Source of the DNA: Bacteriovorax sp. UBA1852
GTDB taxonomy: Bacteria; Bdellovibrionota; Bacteriovoracia; Bacteriovoracales; Bacteriovoracaceae
Reading direction: 5' to 3'
NCBI GenBank assembly: GCA_002338505.1
Contig: DDIK01000100.1
Coordinates: 1 to 22,865, forward strand
Length of the DNA: 22,865 bases
The translations under genes were made by a program, and so were the position numbers. A model generated the notes under the pieces. That model saw nothing but the letters and a program-made list of their open reading frames with translations, searched no databases and was not told the DNA's origin. The number at the start of each line of letters is the position of its first letter. Positions within the stretch are counted from its first letter, which is position 1. This document shows, piece after piece, positions 17,201 through 22,865 of the stretch.

Positions 17201-18031
17201 AAAAGTTATTATTTTTTCTCTTCCCTGTGCTTTGGCGATATCAATGGCACCAATTAGGCCGCCTGCGGGGCCAGAGAGTAGGGCGTTATGGCCTTTAAGT
17301 TCGCTTCCCTTACACAGTCCACCATCAGATTGCATATAGTAAATATTTGGAATATCTAATTTCTTCTCAAGGTCCTCTGTATATTGTTTTAAATAGGGAG
17401 AGAGGTAACTATCAATGACAGCGGTTTCCGTTCTTGCTACATATTTTCCGATAGGGCTTACTTCATGGGATAGACTTACGTACTCAAAACCCATTTCTAG
17501 AGCAATTTCTCTAAGCCTTATTTCGTGGGCTGGATTTATCGTGGAATGTAGAAGTGAAATCGCTATGGACTTAATTTCATTATCTAAAATTCTCTGTAGT
17601 TCAAAGCGAGCAATTTCTTCATTAAGCTCTTTTAGTATTTCACCTTTCGCATTCATTCGTCCCTCAATACTTGAGGCGCTTGAATAGAGAGGGGCAACCT
17701 TTTTAATATCGAGGTCAAAAAGGTTTTGTCTATTTTGATTTCTAATTTCTAGAACATCTCGGTGTCCTAGAGTTGTAATGAGGGCACAAGGTACACCATT
17801 TCTTTCAAGAAAGGCATTTGTCGCAACAGTTGTTCCGAGGCGTAGTTCCTCGATAGATTCTTTAAAGTTTTGGTGTCCAAGTAGATCTGTTATGCCTTGA
17901 ACGACAGCTGATTCATAGTGTTTTGAGTGAGATAATAATTTATGAACCTTGTGCTTTCCACCTGAAGATACGGCAATGATATCTGTAAAGGTTCCACCAC
18001 AATCGATCCAAAATGACCATTTTTCTTTCAT
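14210..18031 (-). CDS. 5-oxoprolinase fused to a C-terminal gamma-glutamyl cyclotransferase-like domain
   Basis: This is a 1273-aa fusion. Residues about 5-190 are the hydantoinase/oxoprolinase N domain (WIDCGGTFTD, 8-17). Residues 200-500 are hydantoinase A (QSDGGL; FDMGGTSTDVA, 277-287; LVSFGGAAGQLA). Residues 627-1122 are hydantoinase B (NSPTHGGTHLPDVT, 708-720; ASRGHHADIGG, 736-746). These domains together cleave 5-oxo-L-proline to glutamate with ATP. Residues 1129-1271 form an extra domain with FGFGSNM (1132-1138), a GGVADM segment, and LDKIE with Glu1206 aligned to the catalytic Glu98 of human GGCT. The usual Gly after that Glu is Cys. This domain would release 5-oxoproline from gamma-glutamyl amino acids. 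The start ATG has a weak GGA and a promoter-like TTGACC-17-TAACAT only a few bases upstream. An OPT transporter follows. Confidence 0.9.
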   Translation of the reverse strand: MKEKWSFWIDCGGTFTDIIAVSSGGKHKVHKLLSHSKHYESAVVQGITDLLGHQNFKESIEELRLGTTVATNAFLERNGVPCALITTLGHRDVLEIRNQNRQNLFDLDIKKVAPLYSSASSIEGRMNAKGEILKELNEEIARFELQRILDNEIKSIAISLLHSTINPAHEIRLREIALEMGFEYVSLSHEVSPIGKYVARTETAVIDSYLSPYLKQYTEDLEKKLDIPNIYYMQSDGGLCKGSELKGHNALLSGPAGGLIGAIDIAKAQGREKIITFDMGGTSTDVAIYDRELSINPTPDFYGLKLLCPMVDIHTVAAGGGSILKYDNGRFQVGPNSAGAFPGPACYRNNGPLTVTDANLFLGRIEVEKFPHIFGENQDLPLDKNIVEKKFKELEKEIGLSAKEIAEGFIDVAVETMSRAIRKVSIERGHDPKDFCLVSFGGAAGQLAIKVAQTLGINEVLIHPHSSVLSAFGMGKAYHQKIATAKTQELLPSPNELATGAFLSNNSSATYHFLMRARGSDHEVEITAIDLLEAKERFSEYHERTFGHAVDEIETVSVSIKLIHNEKKELFFDESPLTIEGEKILSENNTSIIVESGWQAHRNNQGLWTFKELQKAATKKRDKKIELEIFYQRFQFIAEQMGTTLQRLAHSINIKERNDFSCAIFSADCELIANAPHIPVHLGSMDQAVKSVSQNCEVKPGESYILNSPTHGGTHLPDVTIITPVFFKDQLMMWVASRGHHADIGGITPGSMPGNSKLLEEEGVIIPPTRIFSQGKLEIEKIESILTKAKFPVRNLKMNLHDIKAKISANHKGEQELINLASLHSIDHLKNMSEEILDYTHHKIHSVLQGFKDISIKKQINNERHLQVTITQKEDKTIFDFSGSSPLLENNFNAPKPVVNASVMFALRSLLKENIPLNSGVLRAIEIEIPKDSMLNPQENSPVVAGNVETSQAICDIIFQALAVKENSYGSMNNLSLGNHHIQYYETICGGSGATESSNGASAVQVNMTDSLLTDPEVFESRLPILIELMSIRHGSGGNGHKIGGDGVYRRLLFLEEMGVNLITQSRQCPPLGLKDGKNAQRGLNQIEDQGYWKDYPECFSALINNGQRLSISTPGGGGYGAEADTNNNLIFGFGSNMDINQIKKRCPSAKLICRATVKNKEIRYTTYSRIRLGGVADMFEAPGHEVLGLVVSINDQDLSYLDKIECDDNGYQRIEIEAFDDNGEALKCFAYDVIDKKPDVPPTAVYEWLVYSGAFYLNAPHSYLEKIRSYRI

Positions 18032-18059
18032 TTTTCCATGTTAAATGCTGAGTGTTTAA

Positions 18060-18079
18060 AGGTCAAAGATATATGACCT
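18060..18079. promoter_or_regulatory. AGGTCA-N8-TGACCT inverted repeat, candidate operator/promoter
   Basis: Perfect 6-bp arms, AGGTCA (18060-18065) and TGACCT (18074-18079), lie in the 116-bp gap between the divergent oxoprolinase and lipoprotein genes. On the minus strand the left arm overlaps TTGACC (18061-18066), a -35-like hexamer 17 bp from TAACAT (18038-18043). A bound regulator would thus block oxoprolinase transcription. The implied start site falls at or next to the ATG, which would mean a leaderless message, or else the promoter call is wrong. Confidence 0.35.
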
Positions 18080-18147
18080 CTATACTCTGTTTAAGAAATG
18101 TAACATTTTTCCTAGTTATTCCGATATATAAAAAAAAGGATATTTAA

Positions 18148-18957
18148 ATGAAAAACCTCATTCTCATGCTGATGTTTATTTTAGTCGCTTGTAATAATCC
18201 AGAAAAATATTATTCAAAAATGATTCAGAACCAGGGGTTTGTACCCTTTGTCTCTCCGATATCTAATACTCTGCCTGGTTCTCTATTCGCTGAAACCTCT
18301 AGTGAGAGTAACTTGATATCAGTTGCGCCATATAGTGAATGCTTTGAGCCTAAGGCCTTGAGATATGAAAGAGAACTTGATTTACCTTCACAAACAAAAA
18401 AAATGAAAATTAAATCTAATATCGACTTAAGTCAGATGACCGGAACAGGAAATCCATTGTTCAAGTTTAATTACAATAGCTCTGTAGTTCGCGAGCTAAA
18501 TATTGAATTAAAAGGGGCGAGAGAAATACTACTTAACGCGAGATACTTCGCAAGATTTTTTCATTCTGAACTTGATGATTTTTGTAAATATGATCTTATT
18601 GAGCAAGGATTATTTTACATTTCCGAATCTTTGAAGGTAGAGAAAATGAAAATGTCCTTCACAAATTCTGCTGGAGGAATAATAGAAATTAGTGCAGATA
18701 ATCTTAATGAGTTTATTGAGTTCGAATCTGAAGTAGAATGGGAAATATTAAATAAGTATGAGCTCCTAGTCAGCTCACCTAAATTCATAGGATACAAAAT
18801 AGGAAAACTTGAAAGAAAAGACGGTCTCATAATTATGTCTGAGGCCAATGTTGTAGATGGAAACTCATTTACATTTGAAAAGAAATATTCTTTTAGGAGT
18901 GCAATTTCAAACAAGTACTTTTTTATTTTTGATGATTTAGACTTCAAAGAGTATTAA
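18148..18957 (+). CDS. Lipoprotein of unknown function
   Basis: This 269-aa protein has a lipoprotein signal, MKNLILMLMFILVAC, with lipid Cys15. SD AAGGAT lies 7 nt before ATG. The mature part is mostly beta-like with alternating charged and hydrophobic residues (ELNIELKGAREILLNARYF, EFIEFESEVEWEI, LLVSSPKFIGYKIGKLERKDG) and two Cys (in YSECFEP and DFCKYD) that may pair. I do not recognise a family. It is divergent from the oxoprolinase operon and shares its control region, including the AGGTCA inverted repeat. It may be regulated with that operon, but there is no sign it shares its function. Confidence 0.75.
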   Translation: MKNLILMLMFILVACNNPEKYYSKMIQNQGFVPFVSPISNTLPGSLFAETSSESNLISVAPYSECFEPKALRYERELDLPSQTKKMKIKSNIDLSQMTGTGNPLFKFNYNSSVVRELNIELKGAREILLNARYFARFFHSELDDFCKYDLIEQGLFYISESLKVEKMKMSFTNSAGGIIEISADNLNEFIEFESEVEWEILNKYELLVSSPKFIGYKIGKLERKDGLIIMSEANVVDGNSFTFEKKYSFRSAISNKYFFIFDDLDFKEY

Positions 18958-19128
18958 GTGAGATGATAATTTATGAGTCCTATTTCTGTTTATGCTCAGA
19001 CTTTAAAGGTCAAACTCTTGAAGGCAAAGTTCAACTTACTAAAATTCTTTAAAACCATGACTTTTGTCAGGGTACTATAAAATATTAAGAGTAAGATAAT
19101 TCATTATAACAACCCCAAGTAGGTTAAA

Positions 19129-19572
19129 ATGAATAAATTAGTTTCAATCACTCTATTTTCTCTTTTTCTCTCTTCATGTTCTCTCATTAATACTGACTCT
19201 CGTGATCACTATGCTAAGCGTAGTGAATCTTTAGATATGGGCCATGGCCTTAAAATGATTGATGAAGGTAAAGAGAGTTCATCTCTTCTGTTAACAATGG
19301 ATAAGCAAGCTGTAAAAAGAGGTAAAGCCATATACGAAAACCACTGTATGAAATGTCATGGACAAGATGGTCAAGGAAATGGAACTGCCGCTAAGAATCT
19401 AAAGCATCAACCTTTAAACCTAGTAAAGGCCGTTGCCAAAAACCCTGGTTTTAGATTCTTTATTAGTATCTCAAGGGACGCAAAAATAATGCCCGGCTGG
19501 TCTGAAAAGAACTTTTCTGAAAAGGAATTAACAGATCTAACTCATTACTTAAGATCATTGGCCATGAAATAG
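19129..19572 (+). CDS. Lipid-anchored monohaem c-type cytochrome
   Basis: This 147-aa protein has a lipoprotein signal ending LSSC (Cys17). A linker of about 40 residues is followed by a class I cytochrome c domain. It has the haem-binding CMKCH (Cys73, Cys76, His77) within GKAIYENHCMKCHGQDGQGNG and the distal ligand Met121 in KIMPGW. A C-terminal helix (ELTDLTHYLRSLA) is typical of the fold. It would carry electrons in the periplasm, anchored to the membrane. The partner oxidase or dehydrogenase is not in the window. It lies 171 bp after the lipoprotein gene and is convergent with the helicase gene, 18 bp apart. Confidence 0.92.
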   Translation: MNKLVSITLFSLFLSSCSLINTDSRDHYAKRSESLDMGHGLKMIDEGKESSSLLLTMDKQAVKRGKAIYENHCMKCHGQDGQGNGTAAKNLKHQPLNLVKAVAKNPGFRFFISISRDAKIMPGWSEKNFSEKELTDLTHYLRSLAMK

Positions 19573-19595
19573 TCGAGAATTAATTATATTCTAGA
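19573..19595. terminator. Weak hairpin between convergent cytochrome and helicase genes
   Basis: TCGAGAAT (19573-19580) faces ATTCTAGA (19588-19595) with one mismatch and a 7-nt loop. It overlaps the helicase stop codon. There is no long T run on either side, so this is a weak candidate for a shared terminator. Confidence 0.25.
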
Positions 19596-21609
19596 CTTGA
19601 TCAATCAAAATATTCTTCAAATAACCATCTCCCTGAGATGAGCTTGAAAATTTATCCTGCTTTTCAATGTAAATATGCACCATTCTTCTTTCAGCTGGGT
19701 TAAGCTTTTTAATCTGCACACCTTCTTGCTTTTCAAGGACTTCCTGCATGGCTTTATCTGCCATTGTTTGAAGCTTCGATTCACCAAGGTTGCGATTAGA
19801 CTTCTGAGCTCTTTTATCAGTCGTTTTAGGTGATTTCTTATTCTTGTCATCAGCATTTGTTCTAAAAAGAATCTTAGTATCACTACTCATAGAAACTTTA
19901 TTTCTTAAGTAACTTAAAGAGACATCTTTAATCGCATTATGTAATTTGAACCTATTCTTAAGTAGTAGTCCTGCATCCTTTCCTGAAAAAGTTACCTGAA
20001 CATCAGGATTAAGAAACTTCACGCTTACAAAAATTTTAAGATCCATCATTTTGAAAATATCAATAAGCCACGGTAAAAGCACTTTCTTGTAGATAGGCTT
20101 AACTTTGAATTGGTATTTAGATTCTTTTGGCCCAAAGATTAAGAACTTCCTCTTTCCTTCACTTAGAACTTTATGTTCTAGGATTGAAGTATCGTTAATA
20201 GAGAAATATGTTAAGGCCTTTTGCTCAGCCTCTGCATAAGAGTAAGAAGCGATTTCAAAGAAACGCTCATGAATCTTAACTTCCTTTGCTGGTTGGTCTT
20301 TTGGAGCGCTCTTTGGCGAAGCCTTTGGTGAACTTTTTGGAGAGCTCTTCTCCTTATGTGCCTTCTTCTCTGGCTTTTGCCTATCAGCGTATGGCTTTAA
20401 TGTTTTGCTATCTATTCGAGGTCTCTTCGTAATATCCTTGGCAAAGTCATCATCGTAAATTTCAGCTTTTGGTATTTTCATTCCGATGTAATCATAAATG
20501 TCTTCGAGGTTTTCGCAGTCATCATGGCCGCAAAATCCAATTGTAAGACCAGTCTTTCCAGCTCTACCAGTTCTCCCGATTCTATGAACATAATTTGCAG
20601 CTTCATTAGGCATGTCATAATTAATGACAAGATTAACATCTTTTACATCTAGTCCTCTTGCCGCAACATCAGTACATACTAGAATTGTGATTTTCTTATC
20701 TCTAAAGTCTTGAAGGAGTTTAGTTCTCTTATTTTGTGGAAGCCTTCCAGAAATTGCCTTCACTTTAAAGTCCATCGATTCAAGCCAAATGGCAACGAGA
20801 GACGTCATGTATTGAGTGTTACAAAAAATCAAAGCATAGGCGTCATCATGCTGTCTTAAGATGTTTACCAAGTATGGCATTTTCTCATCTTCACTAATCA
20901 TAGCAACTTCTTGATCGATCTTATCGACCATAAGACTATGACTTTCTACCTGTACTTCCTCAGGGTTTGAGTGAAACTTATAGGCCGTTCTAAAAATCTC
21001 CTGATTCTTTGTTGCCGACACCATGATAAGTTGTCTTTCTGGGTTTACGTTTCTAAGAACAAATTCGTTGTCTTTATTAAATCCCATTTCAAAGAGGCGA
21101 TCTGCTTCATCAAAGATGACACAATTACACTCTTTACTCTTAATTACTTTTTGCTTTATGAGGTCACAGACTCTACCTGGAGTACCAACGATGATCTTGG
21201 CCCCTTTGGTGATTTCTGATTTTTGTTGATCGGAACTTTCGCCACCAATAATGCAAACTGATTTAATGCCCATAGGCTTACCAAAATCAGAAAATACTTT
21301 GTGGGTTTGTTGAGCAAGCTCTCTTGTAGGGCTTAGAACAATATAAACTTCTTCTTCATTGTCACTTCTTAAAATCTTTTCAAGCACAGGAATAGCAAAT
21401 GATCCTGTTTTTCCACTTCCTGTTTCTGCTAGAGTGAATAGGTCCTTTCCTTCAAGAATGATGGGTATTGTTAATTCTTGGATAGGAGAAGCATTCTCAA
21501 ATCCATTTGAAGTAAGGCTATTTAAAAGTTTTTCGTTAAGGGACAGGTCTGAAAAAGGTACGGATGTTTCGATAGTAATTTCTCTCTTTTTAATTATTGA
21601 AATGGCATA
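19591..21609 (-). CDS. DEAD-box RNA helicase with C-terminal Jag/KhpB-like RNA-binding module
   Basis: The open frame has 672 codons after an in-frame TAG at 21610-21612; numbering is from 21609. Helicase motifs in order: Q motif GFENASPIQ (36-44), AETGSGKT (61-68), PTRELAQ (94-100), GTPGR (142-146), DEAD (167-170), SAT (198-200), ARGLD and HRIGRTGR (342-349). A linker with repeated S-P-K (about 422-437) leads to a Jag_N-like segment (447-502, ending KFLIFGPK), a KH-like domain (505-584, GKDAGLLLKNRFKLHNAIKD, with K-N-R-F where GxxG is expected) and an R3H domain (614-672, NPAERRMVH with Arg641/His645). The likely role is RNA remodelling in decay, ribosome assembly or cold response. Between the TAG and GTG 21387 there is no ATG, GTG or TTG, so the start is either ATT (21579 follows AAGAGAGAA) or lost to an indel. 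Confidence 0.88.
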   Translation of the reverse strand, partial: YAISIIKKREITIETSVPFSDLSLNEKLLNSLTSNGFENASPIQELTIPIILEGKDLFTLAETGSGKTGSFAIPVLEKILRSDNEEEVYIVLSPTRELAQQTHKVFSDFGKPMGIKSVCIIGGESSDQQKSEITKGAKIIVGTPGRVCDLIKQKVIKSKECNCVIFDEADRLFEMGFNKDNEFVLRNVNPERQLIMVSATKNQEIFRTAYKFHSNPEEVQVESHSLMVDKIDQEVAMISEDEKMPYLVNILRQHDDAYALIFCNTQYMTSLVAIWLESMDFKVKAISGRLPQNKRTKLLQDFRDKKITILVCTDVAARGLDVKDVNLVINYDMPNEAANYVHRIGRTGRAGKTGLTIGFCGHDDCENLEDIYDYIGMKIPKAEIYDDDFAKDITKRPRIDSKTLKPYADRQKPEKKAHKEKSSPKSSPKASPKSAPKDQPAKEVKIHERFFEIASYSYAEAEQKALTYFSINDTSILEHKVLSEGKRKFLIFGPKESKYQFKVKPIYKKVLLPWLIDIFKMMDLKIFVSVKFLNPDVQVTFSGKDAGLLLKNRFKLHNAIKDVSLSYLRNKVSMSSDTKILFRTNADDKNKKSPKTTDKRAQKSNRNLGESKLQTMADKAMQEVLEKQEGVQIKKLNPAERRMVHIYIEKQDKFSSSSQGDGYLKNILIDQV

Positions 21610-21682
21610 CTACCAACTAGAAGGCGATTCGAAAATAGCTTTCTGCGTCTTGGTGTGCGTCAATTTGCCAGTCAAGAGCTAC

Positions 21683-21700
21683 TCAATTAAGCTTAATTGA
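21683..21700. promoter_or_regulatory. 18-bp perfect palindrome at the kinase start codon
   Basis: TCAATTAAGCTTAATTGA is a perfect palindrome whose last base is the A of ATG 21700. No Shine-Dalgarno sequence is present in the usual window before that ATG; the palindrome occupies it. It could be an operator for the divergent helicase and kinase genes, or an RNA hairpin covering the start. Confidence 0.4.
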
Positions 21701-22215
21701 TGAAGAGAATAATTATCTTTGGAAATTCTGGTTCAGGAAAATCAACACTTTCTAAGGCAATTTATGCAAAATTAGGTATTGCGCACTTAGATTTAGATAC
21801 TTTAGCGTGGAAAGCTACAAGTCCACCAGAGAGAATGGAGACCAAAGACTCTAAGCTCAAGATCGACAAGTTCCTTAACACGCATGAGCAGTGGGTTATC
21901 GAGGGATGCTACAGTGATTTAATTGAGTTGATATCTGAAAGCTCAAATGAGGTGGTATTTATGGATCTTTCAATTGAGAGATGTATAGAGAACGCTAAAA
22001 TGAGACCGTGGGAGCCACATAAGTATGCTTCAAAAGATGAACAAGATGCGAATCTCTCAATGCTTATTGATTGGATCAGTGAATATGAGAATAGGGAAGA
22101 TACCTTTTCAAGAAAGGCCCATCTTAAGATATTTGAAGAGTATAAAGGCTCAAAGATTCAGATAAGCTCTAATGAAGACGCAAAGGTATACCTTCAGGGA
22201 GTTGGTGATAAATGA
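21700..22215 (+). CDS. P-loop kinase, FlaR/adenylate-kinase-like (AAA_17 type)
   Basis: This 171-aa protein starts at ATG 21700; a TTG codon sits just before it and gives the same frame. The Walker A motif is FGNSGSGKST (7-16). It is followed by AHLDLDTLAW, the first acidic substrate-side motif of small-molecule kinases, then EQWVIEGCYSDL, VVFMDLS (Walker B-like strand) and RCIENAKMRPWEPHKY, the Arg-rich lid region. This layout matches the 'DNA topology modulation protein FlaR' group, whose substrate is not established. It overlaps the following exported-protein gene by 4 bp (ATGA at 22212-22215) and is divergent from the helicase. Translation initiation is unusual because the 18-bp palindrome replaces a recognisable SD. 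Confidence 0.82.
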   Translation: MKRIIIFGNSGSGKSTLSKAIYAKLGIAHLDLDTLAWKATSPPERMETKDSKLKIDKFLNTHEQWVIEGCYSDLIELISESSNEVVFMDLSIERCIENAKMRPWEPHKYASKDEQDANLSMLIDWISEYENREDTFSRKAHLKIFEEYKGSKIQISSNEDAKVYLQGVGDK

Positions 22216-22655
22216 AAGCAATAGTTATAGCAGTATTTTTCTTTATATCTCTAAGCTCTAGAGCGTGTATCCTCGTGAACCCTGGAGATCAGGGGGAGCT
22301 TATTAATGTGTTTGTATGCGCCTTGAGTATGATAAACAATAGTAAGAATCTAGAACAAGAAGAAGCTAAGCGAAAAATTTACTCATCATTTGTTAAAGAT
22401 GATTTTAAGAACTGCAAAAGAGTAGGAACTGTAAAGACGCATAAAGAAGCTCCGATCTGGAAGAGAAGTACAAGTCGCTGCTCTGAGCTTGTAAAAAATC
22501 TTGTTATCGAAGCCTCTAAATATTCTGAGGTCAATGCTTTATTTATCAGTCTGACTCACTATGAGTGTAAGGCACGTAAGACTACTGGAATCATGTATAA
22601 TTGCGATGAGCCTCTTCACAAAAAAAATGATGAAGAGAAACTTGATGAATTTTAA
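22212..22655 (+). CDS. Small exported six-cysteine protein, unknown function
   Basis: This 147-aa protein has a signal peptide, MKAIVIAVFFFISLSSRA, with cleavage after A18. The mature protein has six Cys (19, 36, 68, 90, 119, 131), an even number that could form three disulphides in the periplasm. The tail is Lys/Glu-rich. No family is recognised. The start overlaps the kinase stop by 4 bp, so it is translationally coupled although the two products act in different compartments. Confidence 0.7.
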   Translation: MKAIVIAVFFFISLSSRACILVNPGDQGELINVFVCALSMINNSKNLEQEEAKRKIYSSFVKDDFKNCKRVGTVKTHKEAPIWKRSTSRCSELVKNLVIEASKYSEVNALFISLTHYECKARKTTGIMYNCDEPLHKKNDEEKLDEF

Positions 22656-22708
22656 GCTTTTTGGGGAACTTTCATTATTATGTAAACAACTGGTTTAAGG
22701 AGTTTGAT

Positions 22709-22865
22709 TTGAAGTATTTTTTTCTATCTTTAACTATTTTTTTGTCAACACAAGCTTATTCGAGTGTTGAACAACCTGAAATCTATCATGGCAAAGATGG
22801 TGACTTTAAATCCTTTCCATACTCTGCAGCGTTTATTTATGAAACAAAAGATGGAACAAAGAGAG
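22709..22865 (+). CDS. Exported protein, N-terminal part (cut by window end)
   Basis: The start is TTG 22709, supported by SD AAGGAG (22697-22702) 6 nt upstream and a clean signal peptide MKYFFLSLTIFLSTQAYS. The visible mature part begins SVEQPEIYHGKDGDFKSFPY and runs open to the window edge. It is too short for a family assignment. Confidence 0.7.
   Translation, partial: MKYFFLSLTIFLSTQAYSSVEQPEIYHGKDGDFKSFPYSAAFIYETKDGTKR

Noticed and set aside
14477..17687. Rightward open frames of 60-90 codons inside the oxoprolinase gene
   Set aside because: They are antisense shadows with no SD and no family signal over a well-supported 1273-aa protein.
19000..19012. Second copy of TTTAAAGGTCAAA as another operator half-site
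   Set aside because: It has no inverted partner and lies in an AT-rich gap, so one arm alone is not evidence.
20971..21229. Rightward frames over the helicase
   Set aside because: Shadows of motifs II-III of the helicase, with no independent support.
1..22865. tRNA, rRNA, CRISPR array or replication origin
   Set aside because: None of the characteristic sequences were seen on either strand.

Overview
The window is AT-rich, about 22.9 kb, and densely packed with genes on both strands. It has many exported or lipid-anchored proteins and several GTG or TTG starts with good ribosome binding sites. Gene style and content (papain-like exported protease, YadA-like anchor remnant, many lipoproteins) fit a low-GC member of the Bdellovibrionota, such as the Bacteriovorax/Halobacteriovorax group. 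That placement is an inference; no rRNA or tRNA is present to confirm it.

Layout. 1-2.3 kb: C-terminal half of an RND efflux pump, tail-to-tail with a REP-associated tyrosine transposase (RAYT) that has a bulged REP-like hairpin in front of it. 2.4-5.6 kb: a GH97 glycoside hydrolase interrupted by one in-frame TAG, then an S41-type lipoprotein peptidase. 5.6-7.6 kb: a decayed small gene, a lipoprotein, and a two-gene unit (unknown 127-aa protein plus an HTH_37-like regulator) resembling a toxin-antitoxin pair. 7.6-12.3 kb: a segment bounded by a 56-bp direct repeat (4 mismatches, 32 bp exact at one end). The repeat is the 3' end of the OPT transporter gene, so the geometry is that of an element inserted at a gene 3' end. 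The segment holds a DUF4442 hotdog protein, an exported papain-like protease with two exported unknown partners, a YadA-like pseudogene and a DEDDy exonuclease. 12.3-18.0 kb: a leftward operon of an ATP-dependent 5-oxoprolinase and an OPT-family transporter. 18.1-19.6 kb: a lipoprotein and a lipid-anchored cytochrome c. 19.6-21.6 kb: a DEAD-box RNA helicase. 21.7 kb to the end: a FlaR-like P-loop kinase and two exported proteins, the last cut by the window edge.

Two domain fusions are the most notable content. The 1273-aa 5-oxoprolinase carries a gamma-glutamyl cyclotransferase-like domain at its C terminus, with the FGFGSNM motif and the catalytic-Glu position kept. One chain could therefore release 5-oxoproline from gamma-glutamyl compounds and hydrolyse it to glutamate, next to a peptide transporter. 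The DEAD-box helicase ends in what reads as a complete Jag/KhpB module (Jag_N, a KH domain lacking GxxG, R3H) after an S-P-K linker. The helicase also lacks any ATG/GTG/TTG start before its Walker A motif.

Several loci are broken or look broken: the GH97 gene, the small gene at 5.6 kb, the YadA-like gene and the helicase start. This suggests either a region under decay or sequence errors, and reads would distinguish the two.
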